NCBI RefSeq assembly: GCF_003935715.1 | Contig: NZ_RHPP01000025.1 | Span: 1 to 37,365 of the forward strand | From: Stenotrophomonas sp. 278 | GTDB lineage: Bacteria; Pseudomonadota; Gammaproteobacteria; Xanthomonadales; Xanthomonadaceae | Reading direction: 5' to 3' | DNA: 37,365 bases | Shown: positions 23,631 to 31,575 of the stretch, in pieces | Numbering within the stretch: position 1 is the stretch's first letter | Layout: each line of letters opens with the position of its first letter | Notes under the pieces: generated by a model | What the model saw: only the letters and a program-made list of their open reading frames with translations | The model's database searches: none | What the model was told of the DNA's origin: nothing | Made by a program: the position numbers and the translations under genes

Positions 23631-23722
23631 GAAACCGTTCCATCAGGGGTATTTCCATGTGATGGGGGCGGTTCCGGGCAGGCACAGGGCCATCTGCGGA
23701 ATGCTGATTCCTGCCGCTCGGA

Positions 23723-24469
23723 TCAACGCGTTTCCGAATCCACCAGCGGTTTCAGCTCGGCATCCAGCGCGACGCGTTCGTCGAACACGAAACAACGCCC
23801 TTCGTATCCTTCCCCGCCCACTTCCTCGAAATAACCGAGGATGCCGCCTTCCAGCTGCAGCACGTTGTCCATGCCATCGTTGCGCATCCACAAGGCCGCC
23901 TTTTCACAGCGGATGCCACCGGTGCAGAAGCTGACCACGGTGCTGTCGCGCAGGGCCTCGCGGTGCGGTGCCAGGGCGTCGGGCAGGTCGGTGAATTTGG
24001 TGATCGGCAGCACCAGCGCGTTTGCGAAGGTGCCGTACTCGATCTCCTGCACATTGCGGGTGTCGAGCATCACCACCGGCTTGCCGCCGTCATCGTGGCC
24101 CTGGCGCAGCCAGCGCTGCACGGTGGCCGGATCCACCGCCGGCGCGCGCGGAAACTCCAGCGGCTGGCCGTCGTCGATGCGGAAACTGATGATCTCCGGC
24201 TTTACCTTGGCCTTGAGCCGCGCAAAGGGCTGCATCTGGCTGTAGCTGGTCTTGACCCGCATGCCGGCAAAGCGCGTGTCGTCAGCCAGCGCGGCATAGA
24301 AGCCATCGATACCGTCCTGGCTGCCGGCCAGGAACAGGTTGATACCCTCGCCTGCCACCAGGATCGTGCCGCGCAGCCCGCCCGCTTCAGCGCGTTCGAG
24401 CAAGGTGGCGCACAGCGCCTGCGGATCGGCGATGACGGTGAAATGGTAGGCGGCGGTATTGGCGATCAT
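23723..24469 (-). CDS. trhO: tRNA uridine(34) hydroxylase TrhO (YceA, rhodanese-like)
   Basis: TrhO hydroxylates the wobble uridine U34 of several tRNAs in an oxygen-dependent way, giving ho5U, the precursor of cmo5U/mo5U. The 248-residue protein has the N-terminal acylphosphatase-like part with GLRGTILVAGEGINLFLAG (about 31-49), the KTSYSQMQPFARLKAKVK linker, and a rhodanese domain (about 112-225) with VVMLDTRNVQEIEYGTF and the active loop FCTGGIRCEKA containing C182 and C188. The ordinary family enzyme is longer at the C-terminus; this one is the short form without a zinc-finger tail. Confidence 0.93.
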   Translation of the reverse strand: MIANTAAYHFTVIADPQALCATLLERAEAGGLRGTILVAGEGINLFLAGSQDGIDGFYAALADDTRFAGMRVKTSYSQMQPFARLKAKVKPEIISFRIDDGQPLEFPRAPAVDPATVQRWLRQGHDDGGKPVVMLDTRNVQEIEYGTFANALVLPITKFTDLPDALAPHREALRDSTVVSFCTGGIRCEKAALWMRNDGMDNVLQLEGGILGYFEEVGGEGYEGRCFVFDERVALDAELKPLVDSETR

Positions 24470-24522
24470 CCGGGCATTTTACCCGGCGGCCGCCCGCGCT
24501 GGCGCATCCGCCAGCCCGGTGT

Positions 24523-24888
24523 TCAGCCGCGCAGCAGCACGAATGGCAGCAGCACCAGCGCTGCAGCGCCGACCATGCCCAGCAGGACCAGCACCACGAA
24601 GACCGGCCGCGCCCGCAGCAGGCTCCCAAACGTTTCGGCGGTGCCGTCGCGCAGGGCGGCCTGGCGCTCGGCCCGGACCCGCTCGCCACGCGCCTGCTGG
24701 TACTCGGCCATCAGTGCCTTGGCGCGGGGTTGGTCGGCGTCGTCACGGATCCAGATGCCGCCCCACGAGATGCCCCATGGGCTGGGTTCGGTGCGGTAGT
24801 GGGCAATGCCCGCCTGCTCCAGCAGCGCGGTCACGTCCTCGATTTCATCGTCTGCGACATTGCGCAGGTTGAGCAGCAGTTTCGACAT
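24523..24888 (-). CDS. DUF6164-like conserved membrane protein
   Basis: The 121-residue protein starts MSKLLLNLRNVADDEIEDVTALLEQAGIAHYRTEPSPWG. This resembles the DUF2007-like fold found in putative signal-transducing proteins, followed by a helix rich in Arg/Glu (about 55-83) and one or two C-terminal membrane helices (about 93-119). Such proteins are widespread in Xanthomonas and Stenotrophomonas with no known function. It lies 53 bp upstream of trhO on the same strand and is divergent from the FKBP gene. Confidence 0.78.
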   Translation of the reverse strand: MSKLLLNLRNVADDEIEDVTALLEQAGIAHYRTEPSPWGISWGGIWIRDDADQPRAKALMAEYQQARGERVRAERQAALRDGTAETFGSLLRARPVFVVLVLLGMVGAAALVLLPFVLLRG

Positions 24889-24952
24889 GCGTCCATGATA
24901 GCGCCCGGCGATGCGCTACCCTTGCGTCCCCTGTACACCACCCGGTGCCGCC

Positions 24953-25393
24953 ATGCGTCGTCTGCCGAAGTTCCTGATCGCTCCCCTGCTGTTGTCCCTG
25001 CTGGCTGGCTGCACGCCCCCGGGCCCGCCGCCGGGTGGCACGATTGCCGCCTTCGAAAAGATCGACACCCAACCGGGCAGCGGCGCTGAAGCCACGCCTG
25101 GCAGCACTATTTCGGTGCACTACACCGGCTGGATCTACGACGAAAACGCGGCCGACAAGCACGGGGCCAAGTTCGACAGTTCGCTGGATCGCGGCGAACC
25201 GTTCAGCTTCCAGCTGGGCCAGGGTCGCGTCATCAAGGGCTGGGATGAAGGTTTTGCCGGCATGAAGGTCGGCGGCAAGCGCACCCTGATGATTCCGGCC
25301 GAGTACGGATACGGGGCCGGCGGGGCCGGCCCGATTCCGCCGAATGCCTCACTGGTGTTCGACGTGGAACTGCTTGACGTCAAGCCGCGCTGA
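24953..25393 (+). CDS. FKBP-type peptidyl-prolyl cis-trans isomerase, lipoprotein
   Basis: The 146-residue precursor has a lipoprotein signal (LLAGC, lipidated cysteine at 20), so it should be anchored in the envelope facing the periplasm. The rest is one FKBP domain with [53 protein letters not shown] and [30 protein letters not shown]; the aromatic pocket residues (Y, F, W, Y, F) are in place, so activity is likely. The start at 24953 was chosen for the lipobox spacing. The flavoprotein gene follows after 2 bases, indicating cotranscription. Confidence 0.93.
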   Translation: MRRLPKFLIAPLLLSLLAGCTPPGPPPGGTIAAFEKIDTQPGSGAEATPGSTISVHYTGWIYDENAADKHGAKFDSSLDRGEPFSFQLGQGRVIKGWDEGFAGMKVGGKRTLMIPAEYGYGAGGAGPIPPNASLVFDVELLDVKPR

Positions 25394-25395
25394 AC

Positions 25396-26637
25396 ATGAC
25401 CGCACTGCAGCACCCTGCCCGCGTGGCGATCATCGGTGGCGGCCCGGCCGGCCTGATGGCCGCCGAAACCGTGCGCGCCGCTGGCCACACCGTCGACCTG
25501 TATGAAGCCAAGGGCTCGCCCGGGCGCAAGTTCCTGATCGCCGGCAAAGGGGGCCTGAACCTGACCCACTCCGACCCGCCGGCGCTGTTTGTCAGCCGCT
25601 ACCGCGAACGCGCGGACGCGGTTGGGACGTGGTTGGCCGACTTCGATGCCGATGCGCTGCGCGCCTGGGCGGGGGCGTTCGGCGTGGAGACCTACGTGGG
25701 CAGTTCCGGCCGCGTGTTTCCGGTTGACCGCAAGGCCGCGCCACTGCTGCGCGGCTGGGTGCGACGGCTGAAAGACCAGGGCGTACGTTGCCATGTGCAG
25801 CACCGCTGGACCGGGTGGACGCCTGACGGAGGCCTGCGCCTGCAGACGCCTGACGGTGAGGTCACAGTGCAGGCCGATGCGGTGGTACTGGCACTGGGCG
25901 GCGGCAGCTGGCCGGAACTGGGCTCGGATGGGGCCTGGGTCGCTCCCATGCAGGCGCGCGGCGTGGATATTGCTCCGCTTAAGCCCGCCAACTGCGGCTT
26001 CGATATCGACTGGACGCCCTACTTCCGCGAACGTCAGGCCGGTGCCCCGCTCAAGCCGGTAGTGGCGCATTGGACCGGACTGGACGGTACACCGCATGCC
26101 CTGCAGGGCGAGTGCGTGATCACCGCCAACGGCATCGAAGGCAGTCTGATCTACGCACTGGCGGCTGACCTGCGCGGCACGCTCGCGCGCGACGGCCAGG
26201 TCCAGCTGCAGCTGGACCTGCTGCCGGGCCAGACCGAGGCGCAGTTGCTGGACAAGCTGCGCAGGTCGCGCCAGGGCCGCAGCTTCGGCGAACACCTGCG
26301 CCGCCAGCTGGGGCTGGGCGGGGTGAAGTCGGCACTGCTGTTCGAAGTGCTTGGGAAGGACGCCGGTCAGCTGCCCGCCGAGGCGGTGGCCGCCGCGCTG
26401 AAGCGGTTGCCGTTGTCGCTGCTGCGGCCGCGCCCGATCGACGAGGTGATCAGCACCGCCGGTGGCGTGCGGCTGGAGGCGCTGGATGATGCGTTGATGC
26501 TGCGCGCCCTGCCCGGCACGTTCTGCGCCGGGGAGATGCTGGATTGGGAAGCGCCGACCGGCGGGTATCTGCTCACCGCGTGTTATGCAAGCGGGTTGCG
26601 GGCCGGGCGTGGGGTGGTGGCGTTTCTCGAACGGTGA
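25396..26637 (+). CDS. HI0933-like FAD flavoprotein (TIGR03862 type)
   Basis: The 413-residue protein is a cytosolic FAD-dependent oxidoreductase of the HI0933 family, TIGR03862 branch. Near the N-terminus it has the Rossmann motif VAIIGGGPAGLMAAE (9-23) and the family mark GRKFLIAGKGGLNLTHSDP (about 43-61). Further features are VVLALGGGSWPELGSDG, the inserted domain with ECVITANGIEGSLIYAL, and the C-terminal FAD end PGTFCAGEMLDWEAPTGGYLLTACYASG. The reaction of this branch is not established. It is in one operon with the FKBP gene. Confidence 0.92.
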   Translation: MTALQHPARVAIIGGGPAGLMAAETVRAAGHTVDLYEAKGSPGRKFLIAGKGGLNLTHSDPPALFVSRYRERADAVGTWLADFDADALRAWAGAFGVETYVGSSGRVFPVDRKAAPLLRGWVRRLKDQGVRCHVQHRWTGWTPDGGLRLQTPDGEVTVQADAVVLALGGGSWPELGSDGAWVAPMQARGVDIAPLKPANCGFDIDWTPYFRERQAGAPLKPVVAHWTGLDGTPHALQGECVITANGIEGSLIYALAADLRGTLARDGQVQLQLDLLPGQTEAQLLDKLRRSRQGRSFGEHLRRQLGLGGVKSALLFEVLGKDAGQLPAEAVAAALKRLPLSLLRPRPIDEVISTAGGVRLEALDDALMLRALPGTFCAGEMLDWEAPTGGYLLTACYASGLRAGRGVVAFLER

Positions 26638-26640
26638 CGC

Positions 26641-26750
26641 GTCGTACCGACCAACGGTCGGTACCTGCCGGTGTCGCATGCCCCATCGGTGTCGCATGAC
26701 CCCCGGTGTCGCATGACCCACCGGTAGCGCCCGACCGTTGGTCGGGCGGC
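26641..26750. repeat. SMAG palindromes flanking a 17-18 bp triple repeat
   Basis: A GTACCGACC/GGTCGGTAC palindrome (about 26643-26664) and a GTAG palindrome (26724-26750, arms GCCCGACC/GGTCGGGC) flank three copies of CGGTGTCGCATG at 26669, 26687 and 26704. The array fills the gap between the convergent flavoprotein and glutamate-synthase-like genes. Confidence 0.82.
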
Positions 26751-26751
26751 T

Positions 26752-28374
26752 TTATCGCGATTTGCTCGAACGAAGCGCCTGGATGCGGGCCGGCGGCTGG
26801 AACGAATCACTTCGGGCATCACCCCAGAAATCATGGAACACCGCATGGTCAGGCACCCGGCGCAGCAACTCGCCCGGACTGAGATAACGATACAGCGAGG
26901 CCAGCGAGCGGATCTCCACCGGCGAAACACGACGCAGGATGTGCTCCGGCCCCAGCTCGGCCGGATGCTGCAGCCCGGCCGCGCAGAGCAGGTCGCGCAG
27001 CGCGCGCAGGGTGTTCTCATGGTAGCTGTGCACCCGGCTGGATTTGTCGGCCGCATCCAGGTGCCGCCAGCGGCTGGGATCCTGCGTCGCAATGCCGGTG
27101 GGGCATTTGTCGCTGTGACAGCTCAGCGACTGGATGCAGCCCAGCGCGAACATGAAGCCGCGCCCGGCATTGCACCAGTCCGCACCCAGTGCGATGGTGC
27201 GCGCGATCTCGAAGGCACTGGTGACCTTCCCGGCCGCGCCGATCTTGATGCGGTCGCGCAGGTCCAGCCCGACCAGGGTGTTGTGCACCAGCAGCAGTGC
27301 CTCATGCATCGGCACGCCGACGTGATCGATGAACTCCGCGGGCGCAGCCCCGGTACCGCCTTCCGCCCCGTCGACCACGATGAAATCCGGCAGCAGCCCG
27401 GACTCCTGCATGGCCTTGGCGATGCCGAACCACTCCCACGGATGGCCGATGGCCAGCTTGAAGCCCACCGGCTTCCCGCCGGACAAAATGCGCAGCCGCT
27501 GTACGAACTGCAGCAGCTCCACCGGCGTGTTGAACGCCGAATGCTTCGACGGCGACACGCAGTCGATGCCCATCGGCACCCCACGGGTCACCGATATCTC
27601 CGCGCTGACCTTGGCCGCCGGCAGCACGCCGCCATGACCGGGCTTTGCGCCCTGCGAGAGCTTGATCTCGATCATCTTGACCTGGTCATGGGTCGCATTG
27701 GCGACGAAGCGTTCCTCGCTGAAGCCACCGTGTTCGTCGCGGCACCCGAAGTAGCCTGAGCCGATTTCCCAGACCAGATCCCCGCCGTTCTCACGGTGAT
27801 AGGGCGAGATCGAGCCTTCGCCGGTGTCGTGGTAGAAGCCGCCGCGACGCGCACCTTCGTTGAGTGCGCGGATCGCGTTGGCCGACAGCGAACCGAAGCT
27901 CATCGCGGAGATGTTGAAAACGCTGGCCGAATAAGGCTTTTCGCAGTTGGGCCCGATCAGCACGCGGAAATCGTGGTTGGCCACTTCGGTCGGGGCCAGT
28001 GAGTGGTTGATCCACTCATAGTCCACCGCATACGTGCTGCGCAGGGTGCCGAAGGGCACCACATCCATCTGGTTCTTGGAGCGCTGGTAGATCAGCGCGC
28101 GCTGCTGGCGGGAAAACGGTACGTCTTCCAGGTCGCTCTGGACGAAATACTGGCGGATTTCCGGCCCGATGGATTCCAGTCCATAGCGGAAATGCGCCAT
28201 CACCGGGTAATTGCGCCGCAGGGTACTGCGCTTCTGCAGCAGGTCCCAGGTGCCGAGCACGACCAGCGCGGCGGAAAGGCCCACGCCCCAGTACCAGGCG
28301 GGCCAGATCGTGGCCAGCCACAGGCAGACCGGGAACAGCAGGATGGCGAGCAGGTAGACCAGGTACCGGTGCAT
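26752..28374 (-). CDS. membrane-anchored FMN-binding glutamate synthase family protein
   Basis: The 540-residue protein has two N-terminal membrane helices (about 4-22 and 28-45) and then a domain like the synthase half of GltB: FNISAMSFGSLSANAIRALNEGA (FMN site, about 153-175), KLSQGAKPGHGGVLPAAKVSAEI (239-260), SPSKHSAFNTPVELL, and FIVVDGAEGGTGAAP. The cysteines C413, C419 and C424 have the C-x5-C-x4-C spacing of the GltB 3Fe-4S cluster. It lacks the glutaminase domain and central domain, so it is not a full glutamate synthase; its substrate is unknown. The start at 28374 has GAGG six bases upstream; an ATG four codons earlier is possible. Confidence 0.93.
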   Translation of the reverse strand: MHRYLVYLLAILLFPVCLWLATIWPAWYWGVGLSAALVVLGTWDLLQKRSTLRRNYPVMAHFRYGLESIGPEIRQYFVQSDLEDVPFSRQQRALIYQRSKNQMDVVPFGTLRSTYAVDYEWINHSLAPTEVANHDFRVLIGPNCEKPYSASVFNISAMSFGSLSANAIRALNEGARRGGFYHDTGEGSISPYHRENGGDLVWEIGSGYFGCRDEHGGFSEERFVANATHDQVKMIEIKLSQGAKPGHGGVLPAAKVSAEISVTRGVPMGIDCVSPSKHSAFNTPVELLQFVQRLRILSGGKPVGFKLAIGHPWEWFGIAKAMQESGLLPDFIVVDGAEGGTGAAPAEFIDHVGVPMHEALLLVHNTLVGLDLRDRIKIGAAGKVTSAFEIARTIALGADWCNAGRGFMFALGCIQSLSCHSDKCPTGIATQDPSRWRHLDAADKSSRVHSYHENTLRALRDLLCAAGLQHPAELGPEHILRRVSPVEIRSLASLYRYLSPGELLRRVPDHAVFHDFWGDARSDSFQPPARIQALRSSKSR

Positions 28375-28421
28375 GGCGTTCCTCATTCAACACATGCGCC
28401 CCAGTCTACCGCCCACAGGGT

Positions 28422-29702
28422 CTACAGCCGGTCGTCGACGACCTCGCGCGGCCACACCGACTTCACGTCGTACACCACACCGTGCGGGCGCAGCAGCTCG
28501 CGGATGGCGGCGTTGTCCATGCTCCGGAACTGGTCATGCGCGACCGCCAGCACCACCGCGTCGAACGCATGTGCTTCCGGTGCCTCGACCAGTTTTACGC
28601 CACTGCCAGCCAGCGCCGCCGGTCCCACCCAGGGGTCCTGGACCTGCACCTGGGTGCCGGCGGCCTGCAACGCTTGGGCCAGCTCCAGTGCACGGCTGTT
28701 GCGCAGGTCCGGGCAGTTCTCCTTGAAGGTCACACCGAGCACCAGCACGCGCGCCTGCGAACGGCCGGTGCCGCGCGCATCCAGCAGTGCCAGCACGCGT
28801 TCGGCCACGTGCGCGCCGACCCGGTTGTTCACCTGGCGCGCGGTGTGGATCAGGTCGGGGTGATAACCCACGCTTTCGGATTTGTGCAGCAGGTAATACG
28901 GGTCCACGCCGATGCAATGCCCGCCCACCAGGCCGGGCCGGAAGGGCAGGAAGTTCCATTTGCTGCCGGCCGCGTCCAGTACGTCCTGCGTGTCGATGCC
29001 GAGCCGGTCGAAGATCAGGGCCAGCTCGTTGACCAGTGCGATGTTGACGTCACGCTGGATGTTCTCGATCACCTTCGCCGCTTCGGCCACACGCATCGAC
29101 GGGGCCGGCCAGGTGCCGGCGGTGATGATGCGTGCGTACAGCGCATCGACCACGGCCGCGATCTCCGGCGTGGAGCCCGAAGTGATCTTGCGGATGTCCG
29201 CCAGGCGGCGCTGGCGGTCACCGGGATTGACCCGCTCGGGGCTGTAGCCGCAATGGAAGTCCTGGTTGAAGCGCAGGCCCGAGCCGGCTTCCAGCAAGGG
29301 TACGCATACCTCTTCGGTGGTACCGGGATAGACGGTCGACTCGTAGATGACCAGGTCACCGGGCTTGAGCACGCCGGCGATCAGCGCGCTGGCGCTGCGC
29401 AACGGCCCCAGGTCAGGCTGTTCATGGGCATCGATCGGCGTGGGCACAGTCACGATGTACACCGTGCAGGCAGCCAGCTCGGCAGGATCGGCGCTGTAGC
29501 GCGCATGCACGGCCGCCGCCAGTTCGTGTGGATCCACCTCCAGGGTGTGATCACGCCCCTGCCGCAGCTCCTGCACGCGTGCGGCATCGATGTCATAGCC
29601 CAGGGTCGGCAGATGCTGGCCGAAGGCAACCGTCAGCGGCAACCCCACATAGCCCAGCCCGATGACGCCGATGCGTGCCTGCGCGGCGCGGTCGGCCACC
29701 AT
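28422..29702 (-). CDS. nucleotide-sugar dehydrogenase (TviB/WbpA-like UDP-sugar 6-dehydrogenase)
   Basis: These cytosolic NAD-dependent enzymes oxidise the C6 hydroxyl of a UDP-sugar to a carboxylate in two steps for surface polysaccharide synthesis. The 426-residue protein has an N-terminal Rossmann motif GVIGLGYVGLPL (12-23), VPTPI, YESTVYPGTTEEV, the central EAAKVIENIQRDVNIALVNE with K210 and N214, and the catalytic cysteine C263 in VGGHCIGVDPYYL. The C-terminal domain carries LGVTFKENCPDLRNS. The GGHCIGVDPYYL form is typical of the TviB/WbpA group acting on UDP-HexNAc rather than the UDP-glucose type. The start was set at 29702, where homology begins. No other polysaccharide genes are in the window. 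Confidence 0.93.
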   Translation of the reverse strand: MVADRAAQARIGVIGLGYVGLPLTVAFGQHLPTLGYDIDAARVQELRQGRDHTLEVDPHELAAAVHARYSADPAELAACTVYIVTVPTPIDAHEQPDLGPLRSASALIAGVLKPGDLVIYESTVYPGTTEEVCVPLLEAGSGLRFNQDFHCGYSPERVNPGDRQRRLADIRKITSGSTPEIAAVVDALYARIITAGTWPAPSMRVAEAAKVIENIQRDVNIALVNELALIFDRLGIDTQDVLDAAGSKWNFLPFRPGLVGGHCIGVDPYYLLHKSESVGYHPDLIHTARQVNNRVGAHVAERVLALLDARGTGRSQARVLVLGVTFKENCPDLRNSRALELAQALQAAGTQVQVQDPWVGPAALAGSGVKLVEAPEAHAFDAVVLAVAHDQFRSMDNAAIRELLRPHGVVYDVKSVWPREVVDDRL

Positions 29703-29822
29703 CAACGTGCGCCTCGCGATGCAGGACCGGCACTTCGGCGGGAAAGCAGAGGTCGATGGACGGTCATGCGCAGCTGTAGATCGAAGGGGTGTGACTAGCC
29801 TAGCGCGACCAGCCTGCCACCA

Positions 29823-29945
29823 CAAAGAACAAAGCCGCCGCCCGCGGAGAGTACGGGCGACGGCCAATGAAAGTGGTCCAGCTGCGGTTACTACCCTTTC
29901 AGACAACTCCGGGAGGCCCGGAACCGGTCACAGCTGGTAGATGCA
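29823..29945 (-). ncRNA. candidate structured small RNA or BLUF-gene 3' RNA with terminator
   Basis: On the minus strand CCAGCTG plus CGGTT (29937-29931, 29926-29922 side) pairs with AACCG plus CAGCTGG (29889-29878) around an inner CCGGG-CCT-CCCGG hairpin. It is followed by a terminator stem 29864-29854/29844-29834 and TTTGTTCTTTG. One stem position is a U-G wobble on the minus strand but a C-A mismatch on the plus strand, which points to minus-strand transcription. It begins 43 bases after the BLUF stop and ends about 120 bases before the next start. No known RNA family was recognised. Confidence 0.45.
29831..29864 (-). terminator. terminator of the BLUF gene or small RNA
   Basis: An 11-bp minus-strand stem GCCGTCGCCCG/CGGGCGGCGGC (one wobble) with a 9-base loop is followed by TTTGTTCTTT. 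It separates the BLUF gene from the dehydrogenase. Confidence 0.75.
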
Positions 29946-29988
29946 GACTACGGCCACCGACGTGAGATTCCTGTTACGACCCGGCCCT

Positions 29989-30444
29989 TTAAGAGCCAAG
30001 GCTCAGCGCCGCCGGTTCCAGTTCGCCGGAAACCCCGGTCCACAGTTCAAGCAAGCGGGCAAACCCGATCCGGCGTTCGCCGGTAACCGGTGCCGCCGCG
30101 GTGAACCCGTCCCACGGCGGGTCGGCGATGTCGGCAAGCACGTCCGCATCGATCCGCGCCGAGGCCATGGTCCATCGTGGGAACTGGCGGGTGGGTACCT
30201 CGCCCTTGGCCAGCTGACGGAGATGGTGGTGGCTGCGGGCATTGAGCACGCGCGGGTAGACCGAACGCATGCCGTCATCGGGTCCTTCCAGGTACTGCAG
30301 GAAGCGGACCCCGTCGAACATCAGCACGCTGGTCACGCCGGCCATGCGGTTGTGCGCGGCGGCGTCGGCAAGTATGCGGTCAATGTCCGCACCGCCGATT
30401 CCTTCGACTGCTTCGCTGACATAGGCGACCGCCCGCAGAGACAT
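29989..30444 (-). CDS. stand-alone BLUF-domain blue-light photoreceptor
   Basis: BLUF proteins bind FAD and switch hydrogen bonding on blue light. The 151-residue product starts MSLRAVAYVSEAVEG and has the key flavin residues: Y8, N32 (AHNRMAGVTSVL) and Q50 (VRFLQYLEGP), plus W91 and M93 in FPRWTM, so it should be photoactive. The domain ends at about residue 100, leaving roughly 50 residues of helical and linker sequence but no recognised output domain. It therefore probably signals by protein contact, as other short BLUF proteins do. The partner is not evident from neighbours. Confidence 0.92.
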   Translation of the reverse strand: MSLRAVAYVSEAVEGIGGADIDRILADAAAHNRMAGVTSVLMFDGVRFLQYLEGPDDGMRSVYPRVLNARSHHHLRQLAKGEVPTRQFPRWTMASARIDADVLADIADPPWDGFTAAAPVTGERRIGFARLLELWTGVSGELEPAALSLGS

Positions 30445-30527
30445 GCGCGTACTCCCCGTGATGTGGAATCGACTATGCCATGAACGCAACAGCCGCGAAA
30501 AGCGCCGCGCCGGCAGCGCTACAGGGC

Positions 30528-31541
30528 TCAGGGCTCCTGCACGCTGTAGCCAGCCTGCTTCAATCGTTCCAGGTAACCGGTCGGCGAGACCAGCAGATAG
30601 ACCGGTACTGTCGCAAATACCACCTTATGGTCGGTCAGGCCCTTCTGTGCCGCGCGCATCCAGGTCTGTGCCGCACGTGCATCCAGATCACCCAGCCCAC
30701 GCCGCTGACCGAATGCGCTGCGTGTTATCGCGCCCACGCAGGCGTCATACGGACCGGTCGTCGAGAGGCGCCGCAGCGCCTCGACGTCACCCACCGACCA
30801 GGCGTTGGCCCGCTCCACCAGCAGCGGCAACTCGTGTTCCACCCGGTCCATGGTGCGCTCCAGGCACTGCACGTCATCCAGCGCATTGGCCTGCATCTCC
30901 TTCAGCGCCCTGCGGGGATCGTCGACCTTGATCACGAGCCGGGTTTCAACCGGCTTGAGGCCACGCGCCTTGTAGGCCTTTTCCAGCACCTTGGTCACCG
31001 GCGAGCGCTGCTCGAGGCCGATCCTGTCCAGCGCCGCCGCATACAGGCGGGTGGCCGCGACCAGCGGGCGGTCTTTCTCCACCCCGCGATCCCGGCCCAG
31101 GTAAGGCTGCTTCAGGCGCAGCCAGCGCGCGTAGAGGTCGGGCGCAAGAATCTGCTCCAGTCGACGGCCTTCCGGGTCGTGCGCGGCCTTCATGGCCGGA
31201 CGGATCAGGGTCAGCCGGCCAAAGAAACCCACGTCCGCATCCACGGTCCAACCCGGGCTGGAAAGCACGGCGTCGGCGCTGGCGATCACGGCCTTCACCT
31301 CATCTGCGCGCCAGTCGATCTTCTTCGGCAGGGGCGTGACCGTGCCGAGTATCCACAGCGTATTACCGTTGGGTGCCCTCACCTGCCACAGGCCGGGTCC
31401 GGGCTGCACGCCTGACACGACCACCGGAGCCAGGTCGACCACCTCGCCCGTCGGTGGTGCGGGTGCGTCCTGCGCTGCTGCTGCACCGGCCTGGGCCAGC
31501 GCCAGTGCGACCCCCATCCAAGCTGCCATCCATCTGCTCAC
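30528..31541 (-). CDS. TraB/GumN family exported protein
   Basis: The 337-residue protein carries a signal-like N-terminus (hydrophobic about 5-22, ending AAAAQ) and fits the TraB/GumN (TIKI-type) family: LWQVRAPNGNTLWILGTVTPLP near the start in place of the usual SGTLHLLGSxH, PEGRRLEQIL, and the C-terminal HKVVFATVPVYLLVSPTGYLERLKQAGYSVQEP. Metal-ligand motifs (GxxH and GxxHLxG) look degraded, with VTPLP and VPVYLL replacing the histidines, so proteolytic activity is doubtful. The GTG start at 31541 is supported by a perfect AGGAGG six bases upstream. It lies 34 bp downstream of the GST gene. Confidence 0.85.
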   Translation of the reverse strand: MSRWMAAWMGVALALAQAGAAAAQDAPAPPTGEVVDLAPVVVSGVQPGPGLWQVRAPNGNTLWILGTVTPLPKKIDWRADEVKAVIASADAVLSSPGWTVDADVGFFGRLTLIRPAMKAAHDPEGRRLEQILAPDLYARWLRLKQPYLGRDRGVEKDRPLVAATRLYAAALDRIGLEQRSPVTKVLEKAYKARGLKPVETRLVIKVDDPRRALKEMQANALDDVQCLERTMDRVEHELPLLVERANAWSVGDVEALRRLSTTGPYDACVGAITRSAFGQRRGLGDLDARAAQTWMRAAQKGLTDHKVVFATVPVYLLVSPTGYLERLKQAGYSVQEP

Positions 31542-31575
31542 GGCCTGCCTCCTGTCGCGGCTGATACCAGCGCGG

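Noticed and set aside
25135-26721. 528-codon minus-strand frame opposite the FKBP and flavoprotein genes
   Set aside because: Antisense to two recognised genes and runs into SMAG repeats.
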